A stretch of 64,000 nucleotides of DNA. Origin: Streptomyces sp. R28 (GTDB lineage: Bacteria > Actinomycetota > Actinomycetes > Streptomycetales > Streptomycetaceae). Each line of letters starts with the position of its first letter. The first letter of the stretch is position 1. The notes beneath the pieces are model-generated. The model saw nothing but the letters and a program-made list of their open reading frames with translations. It did not search any database and was not told the DNA's origin. This document shows, piece after piece, positions 1 through 7,170 of the stretch. The stretch spans positions 6,313,001-6,377,000 of the forward strand of contig NZ_CP163439.1 of the NCBI RefSeq assembly GCF_041052385.1. The letters run 5' to 3'. The position numbers were made by a program, and so were the translations under genes.

Positions 1-684
1 GACGAGGTCCTCGGCGGAGACGGCGTTGTTGGCGATCTCCTTGCCGCTCTGTCGGCTCAGCTCCGCGGCGTACTCGGCGAAGCTCCACGCGACGTCGCCG
101 CCCAGCTCGTACGTCTTGTTCTCGTGCCCCTCGCCGGTCAGTACGGCGACGGCGGCGGCCGCGTAGTCGGCGCGGGCGGCGGAGGAGACGCGGCCCTCGC
201 CGGCGGCGTGGGTGACGGCGTTGTACTGGAGGACCGGGGCGAGGTTCTCGGTGTAGTTCTCGTGGTACCAGCCGTTGCGCAGCAGCACGTACGGCAGGCC
301 GGACTCCAGGAGCACCTTCTCGGTGCCGCGGTGGTCGTCGGCGAGCGCGGCCGTGAGGCTGCCGGGGGCGCTGGTGTAGGCGAGGAGGGCGACACCTGCG
401 GCCTTGGCGGGGTTGATGACGACCTTGTGCTGGCCGACACGGTCGTTGCCGACCTCGCTGCCGGATATGAGCAGGACCTTGTCGCCGGCCGCGAACAGTG
501 CGTCGAAGGTGTCGGGGGTGTTGTAGTCGGCGACTGCGATCTTCACGCCGCGCTCGGCCAGGTCGGCGCCCTTCTCGGGGGTGCGGACGACGGCGGTGAC
601 CTGGTCGGCCGGAACCTTCTCCAGCAGCTGTTCCACTACATGGCGGCCCAGGTGTCCGTTGGCTCCGGTGACGACGATGCTCAT
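1..684 (-). CDS. QorB/NmrA-type NAD(P)H:quinone oxidoreductase, 3' end beyond window
   Basis: The frame is open from the ATG at 684 to the first base of the window (228 codons), so the C-terminus is missing. The N-terminus reads MSIVVTGANGHLGRHVVEQL, a Rossmann fold with the GxxGxxG dinucleotide signature near residues 7-13. The sequence resembles SDR-like NmrA/QorB proteins, which reduce quinones with NAD(P)H. AAGGAG lies 8 nt before the ATG. The gene is divergent from an HxlR regulator and shares its 90-bp promoter region, the usual arrangement in which the regulator controls the oxidoreductase. Family assignment is firm; the substrate is not known. Confidence 0.85.
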   Translation of the reverse strand, partial: MSIVVTGANGHLGRHVVEQLLEKVPADQVTAVVRTPEKGADLAERGVKIAVADYNTPDTFDALFAAGDKVLLISGSEVGNDRVGQHKVVINPAKAAGVALLAYTSAPGSLTAALADDHRGTEKVLLESGLPYVLLRNGWYHENYTENLAPVLQYNAVTHAAGEGRVSSAARADYAAAAVAVLTGEGHENKTYELGGDVAWSFAEYAAELSRQSGKEIANNAVSAEDLV

Positions 685-744
685 GATCAGAACTCCTTGT
701 GGGGTGCGTTGGCACTAACCCTAGGAGGTGCGCTAACTCAGCGA

Positions 745-788
745 AAGTACCCACTTTGAAGTAAGGTACTTGCATGGCAGTAAGTACC
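745..788. promoter_or_regulatory. Operator between the oxidoreductase and the HxlR gene
   Basis: AAGTACC (745-751) and GGTACTT (765-771) form a perfect 7-bp inverted repeat around a smaller palindrome, ACTT-TG-AAGT (753-762). A third AAGTACC lies at 782-788, just inside the HxlR coding region. HxlR proteins bind such sites as dimers next to their own gene, so autoregulation and control of the divergent oxidoreductase are likely. Confidence 0.7.
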
Positions 789-1223
789 CGTACCGTGGCA
801 AGCGTGTCGACGAGCATGACGGCGAACGCGTCCAGCGCGACGGCCGACGCGACGACCCCCAAGTACGTCGTCGGCGAGGAGATGTGTCCCTACCGCCTCG
901 TCCTGGAGCACGTCACCAGCCGCTGGGGCGTCCTCGTCCTGATCGAACTCCTGGAACGCCCCTACCGCTTCAGCGAACTGCGCCGCGCGATCGGCCGGGT
1001 CAGCGAGAAGATGCTCACCCAGACCCTCCAGACCCTGGAGCGCGACGGCCTGGTCCACCGCGACGCCAAGCCGGTGATCCCCCCGAGGGTCGACTACTCC
1101 CTGACCGATCTGGGCCGCGAGGCGGCGCAGCAGGTACGGGGTCTGGCGCTGTGGACCAGTGAGCGGATGGGGGAGGTGCAGAAGGCGCGCGAGGCGTACG
1201 ACGCGCGCCGGAGTGCCTCCTGA
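774..1223 (+). CDS. HxlR-family transcriptional regulator
   Basis: This 149-residue protein has the HxlR winged-helix domain from about residue 32 to 135. It includes the conserved Cys in EEMCPYRLVL, the SRWGVLVLIELL helix, the recognition region RFSELRRAIGRVSEKMLTQT and the wing. The first 30 residues are a low-complexity Ser/Thr/Ala leader, so the true start could be a later ATG; ATG 774 was kept although no good ribosome-binding site precedes it. The single Cys near residue 38 is typical of redox or electrophile-sensing HxlR proteins. With the divergent quinone oxidoreductase this suggests a quinone/aldehyde stress switch, which is inference. Confidence 0.87.
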   Translation: MAVSTRTVASVSTSMTANASSATADATTPKYVVGEEMCPYRLVLEHVTSRWGVLVLIELLERPYRFSELRRAIGRVSEKMLTQTLQTLERDGLVHRDAKPVIPPRVDYSLTDLGREAAQQVRGLALWTSERMGEVQKAREAYDARRSAS

Positions 1224-1331
1224 ATCGCATGCTCGTCCTGGCGCCCTCTCCTTCCTCTCGTCGGATCGGGAGCGGGGCACGGCTGCCCGACGCGTGACCA
1301 AGAAGGACCCCCCGCAAGGCGTGACGACGAA

Positions 1332-1362
1332 GGGCCTGGGTGGCCGCAGCGCACCCAGGCCC
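1332..1362. terminator. Bidirectional terminator between hxlR and korB
   Basis: GGGCCTGGGT (1332-1341) pairs perfectly with ACCCAGGCCC (1353-1362) across an 11-nt loop, between convergent genes and 18 bp from the korB stop codon. There is no U-tract, as is common in Streptomyces. Confidence 0.65.
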
Positions 1363-1380
1363 GTACGTGTCGCCGGAGCG

Positions 1381-2460
1381 TCAGCCCACCACCGTCCAGG
1401 TGTCCCCACCTGCCAGCAGCGCGGCCAGATCCCCCTTGCCGTTCTGCTCGATCGCCGTGTCCAGCTGGTCGGACATCTGGGTGTCGTACACCGGGCGCTC
1501 CATCGAGCGGAACACGCCGATCGGCGTGTGGTGCAGGGTGTCCGGGTCGGCCAGGCGGGAGAGGGCGAAGGCCGTGGTCGGGGACGCGGAGTGGGCGTCG
1601 TGGATCAGGATCTGCGACTCGTTCTGCGGCGTCACGGTGACGACCCTGAGGTCACCGGTCTGCGTGTCCCGTACGACGCCCCGCGCGCCGTCGGTTCCGA
1701 AGCGGATCGGCTGCCCGTGTTCGAGGCGGATCACCGCCTCCTCGGCCTGCTGCTTGTCCTTGAGGACCTCGAAGGCGCCGTCGTTGAAGATGTTGCAGTT
1801 CTGGTAGATCTCGATCAGCGCCGTCCCCTTGTGGGCGGCCGCCTCACGCAGGACCTGGGTGAGGTGCTTGCGGTCGGAATCGACCGTGCGTGCCACGAAG
1901 GAGGCCTCCGCGCCGATCGCCAGTGAGACCGGGTTGAAGGGCGCGTCCAGTGAGCCCATCGGTGTCGACTTGGTGATCTTGCCGACCTCGGAGGTCGGGG
2001 AGTACTGGCCCTTCGTCAGGCCGTAGATCCGGTTGTTGAACAGCAGGATCTTGAGGTTGACGTTGCGCCGCAGGGCGTGGATCAGGTGGTTGCCGCCGAT
2101 CGACAGCGCGTCACCGTCACCGGTCACCACCCATACGCTCAGGTCCCGCCGTGACGTGGCCAGGCCCGTCGCGATCGCGGGGGCGCGGCCGTGGATGGAG
2201 TGCATGCCGTACGTGTTCATGTAGTACGGGAAGCGGGACGAACAGCCGATGCCCGAGACGAAGACGATGTTCTCCTTGGCCAGGCCCAGCTCCGGCATGA
2301 AGCCCTGGACCGCGGCGAGGATCGCGTAGTCACCGCAGCCGGGGCACCAGCGCACTTCCTGATCGGACTTGAAGTCCTTCATGGACTGGCGGGCCTCGGC
2401 CTTGGGGACGAGCGAGAGCGCCTCGATCGTGCCCGTGCCTTCCGTGGACGTCTCAGCCAT
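1381..2460 (-). CDS. korB: 2-oxoacid (2-oxoglutarate):ferredoxin oxidoreductase, beta subunit
   Basis: The 359-residue protein carries the thiamine-diphosphate/iron-sulfur half of the enzyme. Residues 39-42 (CPGC), Cys73 in GIGCSS and a later Cys in YQNCNIF provide the [4Fe-4S] ligands. GDGDALSIGG (about 114-123) with the downstream NNRIYGLTKGQ is the Mg-ThDP motif. It oxidises 2-oxoglutarate with CoA to succinyl-CoA and reduces ferredoxin, in the cytoplasm. Its ATG overlaps the end of korA by 8 bp, so the two are translationally coupled. It resembles the actinobacterial KorB of M. tuberculosis. Preference for 2-oxoglutarate over pyruvate rests on family knowledge. Confidence 0.93.
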   Translation of the reverse strand: MAETSTEGTGTIEALSLVPKAEARQSMKDFKSDQEVRWCPGCGDYAILAAVQGFMPELGLAKENIVFVSGIGCSSRFPYYMNTYGMHSIHGRAPAIATGLATSRRDLSVWVVTGDGDALSIGGNHLIHALRRNVNLKILLFNNRIYGLTKGQYSPTSEVGKITKSTPMGSLDAPFNPVSLAIGAEASFVARTVDSDRKHLTQVLREAAAHKGTALIEIYQNCNIFNDGAFEVLKDKQQAEEAVIRLEHGQPIRFGTDGARGVVRDTQTGDLRVVTVTPQNESQILIHDAHSASPTTAFALSRLADPDTLHHTPIGVFRSMERPVYDTQMSDQLDTAIEQNGKGDLAALLAGGDTWTVVG

Positions 2461-4381
2461 CGATGGCCTCCTTGAGCGCCTTGGCGAGCTGCTCCGCCTT
2501 GAACGGCATGCCGTTGACCTGGTTGTACGAGTGGGCGTCCACCAGGTATTTCGCCCGGACCAAAGTGGCGAGCTGGCCGAGGTTCATCTCGGGGATCACC
2601 ACCTTCTCGTAGCGTCCGAGTACCACGCCCAGGTTGCGCGGGAACGGGTTCAGGTGGCGTAGATGCGCCTGCGCGATCGACTCGCCCGCGGTACGCAGGC
2701 GGCGGACCGCGGCCGTGATCGGGCCGTACGTCGATCCCCAGCCCAGCACCAGCGTCTTCGCCTCGTGCGGGTCGTCTACCACCAGGTCCGGCACCTCGAT
2801 GCCGTCGATCTTGGCCTGGCGGGTGCGGACCATGAAGTCGTGGTTGGCCGGGGCGTAGGAGATGTTGCCCGTGCCGTCCTCCTTCTCGATGCCGCCGATC
2901 CGGTGCTCCAGGCCCGGCGTGCCCGGGACCGCCCACGGCCGGGCGAGGGTCTGCGGGTCGCGCTTGTACGGCCAGAAGACCTCGCTGCCGTCCTCCAGGG
3001 TGTGGTTCGGCCCCTGCGCGAACTGCACGGTCAGGTCCGGCAGCTCGTCCAGCTCCGGGATCCGCCAGGGCTCCGAACCGTTGGCCAGATAGCCGTCCGA
3101 CAGCAGCATCACCGGAGTGCGGTACGTCAGCGCGATGCGCGCCGCCTCCAGGGCCGCGTCGAAACAGTCGGCCGGCGTGCACGGGGCGACGATCGGCACC
3201 GGGGCCTCGCCGTTGCGGCCGAACATCGCCTGGAGCAGGTCCGCCTGCTCGGTCTTGGTCGGCAGGCCGGTCGAGGGCCCGCCGCGCTGGATGTCGATCA
3301 CCAGCAGCGGCAGCTCCAGCGAGACGGCCAGCCCGATGGTCTCGGACTTCAGGGCCACACCGGGACCGGAGGTCGTGGTGACCGCCAGCGAGCCGCCGAA
3401 GGCCGCGCCCAGCGCCGCGCCGATGCCGGCGATCTCGTCCTCGGCCTGGAAGGTCCGTACACCGAAGTTCTTGTGCCGGCTCAGCTCGTGCAGGATGTCC
3501 GAGGCCGGGGTGATCGGATACGAGCCCAGGTACAGCGGCAGGTCCGCCTGGCGGGACGCGGCGACCAGCCCGTAGGACAGGGCGAGGTTTCCGGAGATGT
3601 TCCGGTAGGTGCCGACGGGGAAGGCCGTGGTGGCCGGGGCGATCTCGTAGGAGACGGCGAAGTCCTCGGTCGTCTCGCCGAAGTTCCAGCCCGCGCGGAA
3701 GGCGGTGATGTTGGCGGCCGCGATGTCGGGTTTCTTGGCGAACTTCGACTTCAGGAACTTCTCGGTGCCCTCGGTGGGCCGGTGGTACATCCACGACAGC
3801 AGGCCCAGCGCGAACATGTTCTTGCTGCGCTCGGCCTCCTTGCGGGTGAGGTCGAACTCTTTCAGTGCCTCCACCGTCAGGGTCGTCAGCGGCACCGGAT
3901 GGAGGCCGTAGCCGTCCAGCGAGCCGTCCTCCAGCGGTGAGGCGTCGTAGCCCACCTTCTGCATCGCCCGTCTGGTGAACTCGTCCGTGTTGACGATGAT
4001 CTCCGCGCCCCGCGGCAGATCGCCGATGTTGGCCTTCAGCGCCGCCGGGTTCATCGCGACCAGCACGTTCGGTGCGTCGCCCGGGGTCAGGATGTCGTGG
4101 TCGGCGAAGTGCAGCTGGAAGGAGGACACGCCAGGCAGGGTGCCGGCGGGGGCGCGGATCTCCGCCGGGAAGTTCGGCAGTGTCGACAGGTCGTTGCCGA
4201 AGGACGCCGTTTCCGAGGTGAAACGGTCGCCGGTGAGTTGCATACCGTCGCCCGAGTCCCCCGCGAAACGAATGATCACCCGGTCCAGCCGGCGGACGTC
4301 CTTCGTCCCTGCCGGTTTGCGCTGCTCTCCCACGACGGCTTCGTCGGCCTGCTCCGCTGGGCTACTGACCTGGCTGGTCAC
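2453..4381 (-). CDS. korA: 2-oxoacid:ferredoxin oxidoreductase, fused gamma-alpha subunit
   Basis: The 642-residue protein begins with a gamma domain (VIIRFAGDSGDGMQ, about residues 36-230). This is followed by the alpha pyrimidine-binding domain (GSYPITPASDILHELS) and the C-terminal domain ending ALKEAIDG. It forms the heterotetramer with KorB and contacts CoA. I chose the GTG at 4381 because GGGAGG lies 9 nt upstream; an in-frame ATG at 4417 would add 12 residues without a ribosome-binding site. korA is the first gene of korAB. The 250-bp upstream region holds two inverted repeats (4509-4523 and 4614-4630), so regulation by the adjacent response regulator is plausible. Confidence 0.92.
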   Translation of the reverse strand: MTSQVSSPAEQADEAVVGEQRKPAGTKDVRRLDRVIIRFAGDSGDGMQLTGDRFTSETASFGNDLSTLPNFPAEIRAPAGTLPGVSSFQLHFADHDILTPGDAPNVLVAMNPAALKANIGDLPRGAEIIVNTDEFTRRAMQKVGYDASPLEDGSLDGYGLHPVPLTTLTVEALKEFDLTRKEAERSKNMFALGLLSWMYHRPTEGTEKFLKSKFAKKPDIAAANITAFRAGWNFGETTEDFAVSYEIAPATTAFPVGTYRNISGNLALSYGLVAASRQADLPLYLGSYPITPASDILHELSRHKNFGVRTFQAEDEIAGIGAALGAAFGGSLAVTTTSGPGVALKSETIGLAVSLELPLLVIDIQRGGPSTGLPTKTEQADLLQAMFGRNGEAPVPIVAPCTPADCFDAALEAARIALTYRTPVMLLSDGYLANGSEPWRIPELDELPDLTVQFAQGPNHTLEDGSEVFWPYKRDPQTLARPWAVPGTPGLEHRIGGIEKEDGTGNISYAPANHDFMVRTRQAKIDGIEVPDLVVDDPHEAKTLVLGWGSTYGPITAAVRRLRTAGESIAQAHLRHLNPFPRNLGVVLGRYEKVVIPEMNLGQLATLVRAKYLVDAHSYNQVNGMPFKAEQLAKALKEAIDG

Positions 4382-4508
4382 TGAACTGGACCTCCCTGAA
4401 GACGGGTGTCTGGGCATGGCCTTCCCGCAAGCCTTCCCAGGATCAACCCTACGTCCGCAAAGGTCGCCCTCCCCGGGCCATTCGCATGACGGACATGGAT
4501 TTGAGATG

Positions 4509-4523
4509 GTTCGCCAACCGAAC
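4509..4523. promoter_or_regulatory. Inverted repeat upstream of korA
   Basis: GTTCG and CGAAC are separated by 5 bp, about 130 bp before the korA start. The arms are short, so this is only a possible regulator site. Confidence 0.3.
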
Positions 4524-4613
4524 TTGTCATGATTTACACGCCCCCCGGCGCTTCTTCGAAGACGCTCCCCGCTCGTTCTTTGGTTCTAGGTCCAGCCTCG
4601 GTGGATCCTGGTT

Positions 4614-4630
4614 TCTGACACGGTGTCAGA
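4614..4630. promoter_or_regulatory. 17-bp palindrome between response regulator and korA
   Basis: TCTGACAC-G-GTGTCAGA is a perfect 8+8 palindrome with one central base. It ends 3 bp from the response regulator stop codon and lies about 230 bp upstream of korA. The one-base spacer is too tight for an RNA hairpin loop without breaking pairs, which favours a protein-binding site over a terminator. Confidence 0.5.
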
Positions 4631-4633
4631 TCG

Positions 4634-5293
4634 TCAGGAGTTCAGGTAGGTGAGGACCGCCAGAACGCGTCGGTGGTCCCCGTCGCTCTGAGACAGTCCG
4701 AGCTTCAGGAAGATGTTGCTGACGTGCTTCTCGACCGCTCCGTCGCTCACCACCAGCTGCCGGGCGATCGCCGAGTTGGTCCGCCCTTCGGCCATGAGCC
4801 CTAGGACCTCCCGCTCGCGTGGCGTGAGCCTCGCGAGCACGTCCTGCTTACGGCTGCGGCCCAGCAACTGGGCGACGACCTCCGGATCGAGGGCCGTACC
4901 CCCTTGGGCCACCCGCACGACCGCGTCCACGAACTCCCGAACCTCCGCCACCCGGTCCTTGAGCAGGTAGCCGACTCCACGGCTGGAACCGGCCAGCAGC
5001 TCCGTGGCGTACCGCTCCTCCACGTACTGCGACAGGACGAGTACCCCGAGTCCGGGGTGTGACTTGCGCAGCTGTACGGCCGCCCGCACTCCTTCGTCGG
5101 TGTGTGTCGGCGGCATCCGTACGTCCGCGACCACCACGTCCGGCAGCTCGCCCTGTCCGTCCAGTCCCGTGATGGTCTTGATCAGCGCGTCGCCGTCTCC
5201 CACCCCCGCCACGACCTCGTGCCCACGGTCGGTCAACAGCCGGGTCAGTCCCTCCCTGAGCAGCACCGAGTCCTCGGCGATGACCACCCGCAC
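4634..5293 (-). CDS. NarL/FixJ-family response regulator
   Basis: The 219-residue protein has a receiver domain with the acidic pair in VVIAED (residues 7-8), the phosphoacceptor Asp57 in VVVADVRMPP and a conserved Lys in YLLKD. A LuxR-type helix-turn-helix follows (LTPREREVLGLMAEG ... VSDGAVEKHVSNIFLKL, about 156-198). GTG 5293 was chosen because GGAGG precedes it by 5 nt and the protein then starts directly at the first receiver strand. Two paralogous kinase genes lie upstream on the same strand, and korAB follows. It probably takes phosphate from one or both kinases. Confidence 0.92.
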   Translation of the reverse strand: MRVVIAEDSVLLREGLTRLLTDRGHEVVAGVGDGDALIKTITGLDGQGELPDVVVADVRMPPTHTDEGVRAAVQLRKSHPGLGVLVLSQYVEERYATELLAGSSRGVGYLLKDRVAEVREFVDAVVRVAQGGTALDPEVVAQLLGRSRKQDVLARLTPREREVLGLMAEGRTNSAIARQLVVSDGAVEKHVSNIFLKLGLSQSDGDHRRVLAVLTYLNS

Positions 5294-5406
5294 CCTGTCC
5301 TCCACGATCCTCGGCCCCCCGAGCCTTGGCATTCGGCCGAGCGTGCCCCGGCCCTGTCGTCCCTCGCGACCTCAGTATCCCGCGATCGGCCCTCCCGCAC
5401 CGGGCC

Positions 5407-5415
5407 TGTGGATAA
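5407..5415 (-). promoter_or_regulatory. Perfect DnaA box upstream of the response regulator
   Basis: On the minus strand this reads TTATCCACA, the consensus DnaA 9-mer. It sits 114-122 bp upstream of the response regulator start. DnaA boxes outside oriC can regulate transcription; function here is unproven. Confidence 0.5.
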
Positions 5416-5480
5416 CCTGCCCGCCGCAGTTCGGATCGCGCGGGCGCGAAGGGGGGCGACTCCGGGGCGCATGCACATGA

Positions 5481-5543
5481 GTGCTCAGGGATGCTCAAGG
5501 GTGCCCAGGGAGCGCTCGGGGAGTGCTCAGGGGGCGCTCAGGG
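5481..5543. repeat. Six tandem ~10-bp repeats between sensor kinase and response regulator genes
   Basis: The 358-bp intergenic stretch 5294-5651 contains GTGCTCAGGG, ATGCTCAAGG, GTGCCCAGGG and AGCGCTCGGG back to back (5481-5520). After 2 bp come GTGCTCAGGG (5523-5532) and GCGCTCAGGG (5534-5543). The 10-bp spacing equals one helical turn, so all copies face the same side of the DNA. The array lies about 190-250 bp upstream of the response regulator. I see no gene and no clear promoter in the rest of the stretch. Confidence 0.75.
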
Positions 5544-5651
5544 ATTGCTTGCGAACAAAACGGAAATCCGGCGCCGAACCAACCGGAGCCGGATCCCCAC
5601 CTCAGTGGGCCGAACGGCACACCCGAACTACGCGGCCCTACGCAGTCCGCC

Positions 5652-7016
5652 CTACACGGTCCGCCAGGGAAGCTCAGCCGTAACCCGTGTGGGCCCCCCG
5701 ACCGGCGAGTCCACCACCAGAATCCCGTCCACCGCGTCCAACCGCTCGGCCAGTCCCGCCAGCCCGGACCCCCCGGAGGTGGTGGCGCCCCCCAGGCCGT
5801 TGTCCACGACCTGCAACATCAGCCGGTTCTCCACCCGCCACACATCCACGGCGGCCCATGTGGCCCGCGCATGCTTGCTGATGTTCTGCAGCAGCTCCGA
5901 CACCGTGAAGTACGCGATCCCCTCGATCGCCGGCACCGGCCGCTCCTCGAGGTCGACCTGGACCTCCACCGGCACCGTGCACCGCGAGGCCACCGCAGAC
6001 AGGGCCGCATCCAGCCCCCGGTCGGTCAGGACCGCCGGATGGATCCCCCGTGCCAGGTCGCGCAGCTCCTGCAGCGCCGTCTTCACCTCGCCGTGCGCCT
6101 CGTCCACCATCTGCGCGGCGGCGTGCGGATCCTCCGCCAGCTTCTCCTTCGCGAGGCCCAGATCCATGGCCAGGGCCACCAGACGGGCCTGGGCGCCGTC
6201 GTGCAGGTCGCGCTCGATGCGCCGCAGGTCGGCAGCGGCCGTATCGACGACGACACCGCGGTCCGACTCCAGCTCCACCACGCGTGTGGCCAGCCGCGAC
6301 GGCCCGAGCAGGCCGTGCACCAGCAGCCGGTCCACCATCGTCAGCGCCCGTACGATCCAGGGCGTGGCCAGCGTGAACAGCAGGCCCACCAGTGCGGTGA
6401 CCGTGATCTCGAAGGGGTTGTCGAGGTAGATGTGGTGGGTCTCGTCGCCGTACAGCTGAAGGCCGTCCTGACCGACGTACGCGGGGAACACCCAGAACCA
6501 CAGCGGATACGTCAGCAGCGCCCAGCCGTACGCCCAGACGTTGAGGGCGACGACGAAGGAGAACACCGCCCACGGGAAGTGCAGCACCGCGTACAGCAGG
6601 GCCCGCCACGACGTCCCGCTCTTCAGTACGGCGCCCATCCACGCCATGAAGCCACGCCGCCGCATCCGCAGCGGCTCCGGGTCGGCCACCTCCAGGTCCA
6701 GCAGCGCACGCGCGCGTGCCCGCTCCAGCGCCCCGAACCCACGGCAGCCGACGAGCCCCGCCGCCAGCACCGGGACGCCGAGGAACGTCACCAGCAGTCC
6801 GGCGCCCAGCGACACCATCGTGATGGCGTACACGAACAGCACGATGCTGATCGGCAGACTCAGCAGCACGTACCCGAACTCGCGCCAGCTGCGTGCCTCG
6901 AACGGCGCCCGCAGCCCGGCCGGCAGCCGGTGCCGTCGCTCGCCGCCGTGCTCGGGGAGGCCGCGCTCGGGGTAACCGAGCCCGTGCCCGAAACCCTGTC
7001 CGTACTCCGTGGCCAT
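5652..7016 (-). CDS. Sensor histidine kinase (second of tandem pair)
   Basis: This 454-residue membrane kinase has an N-terminal putative sensor domain with about four membrane helices (roughly residues 47-95, 138-180 and 203-225). A HisKA_3 dimerisation domain follows with phosphoacceptor His272 in ERDLHDGAQ. The HATPase domain shows SELLQNISKH (N box), VVDNGLGGA (G1) and GGSGLAGLAERL (G2). All catalytic boxes are intact. From the linker (ESDRGVVVDTAAADLRRIER) to the C-terminus it is strongly similar to the neighbouring kinase, whereas the sensor regions differ. The response regulator lies 358 bp downstream. Confidence 0.9.
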   Translation of the reverse strand: MATEYGQGFGHGLGYPERGLPEHGGERRHRLPAGLRAPFEARSWREFGYVLLSLPISIVLFVYAITMVSLGAGLLVTFLGVPVLAAGLVGCRGFGALERARARALLDLEVADPEPLRMRRRGFMAWMGAVLKSGTSWRALLYAVLHFPWAVFSFVVALNVWAYGWALLTYPLWFWVFPAYVGQDGLQLYGDETHHIYLDNPFEITVTALVGLLFTLATPWIVRALTMVDRLLVHGLLGPSRLATRVVELESDRGVVVDTAAADLRRIERDLHDGAQARLVALAMDLGLAKEKLAEDPHAAAQMVDEAHGEVKTALQELRDLARGIHPAVLTDRGLDAALSAVASRCTVPVEVQVDLEERPVPAIEGIAYFTVSELLQNISKHARATWAAVDVWRVENRLMLQVVDNGLGGATTSGGSGLAGLAERLDAVDGILVVDSPVGGPTRVTAELPWRTV

Positions 7017-7170
7017 CGGCGTCGTCCGTTCTCCTCGTCCTGTCAGCCCCGCCGCCGGGGCTGTGCCGTCGTACCTCCACCCTGCTCGACCGCAGGTCCG
7101 CGGACCATGGAGGCCGTCGGCGTCTCGAACGGGGGGTTTTCCCTACCCCTGCCCGACGTCTGCCCGGCGT

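Noticed and set aside
5481..5543. CRISPR-like array
   Set aside because: The repeats are 10 bp and directly adjacent, without spacers; no cas genes are in the window.
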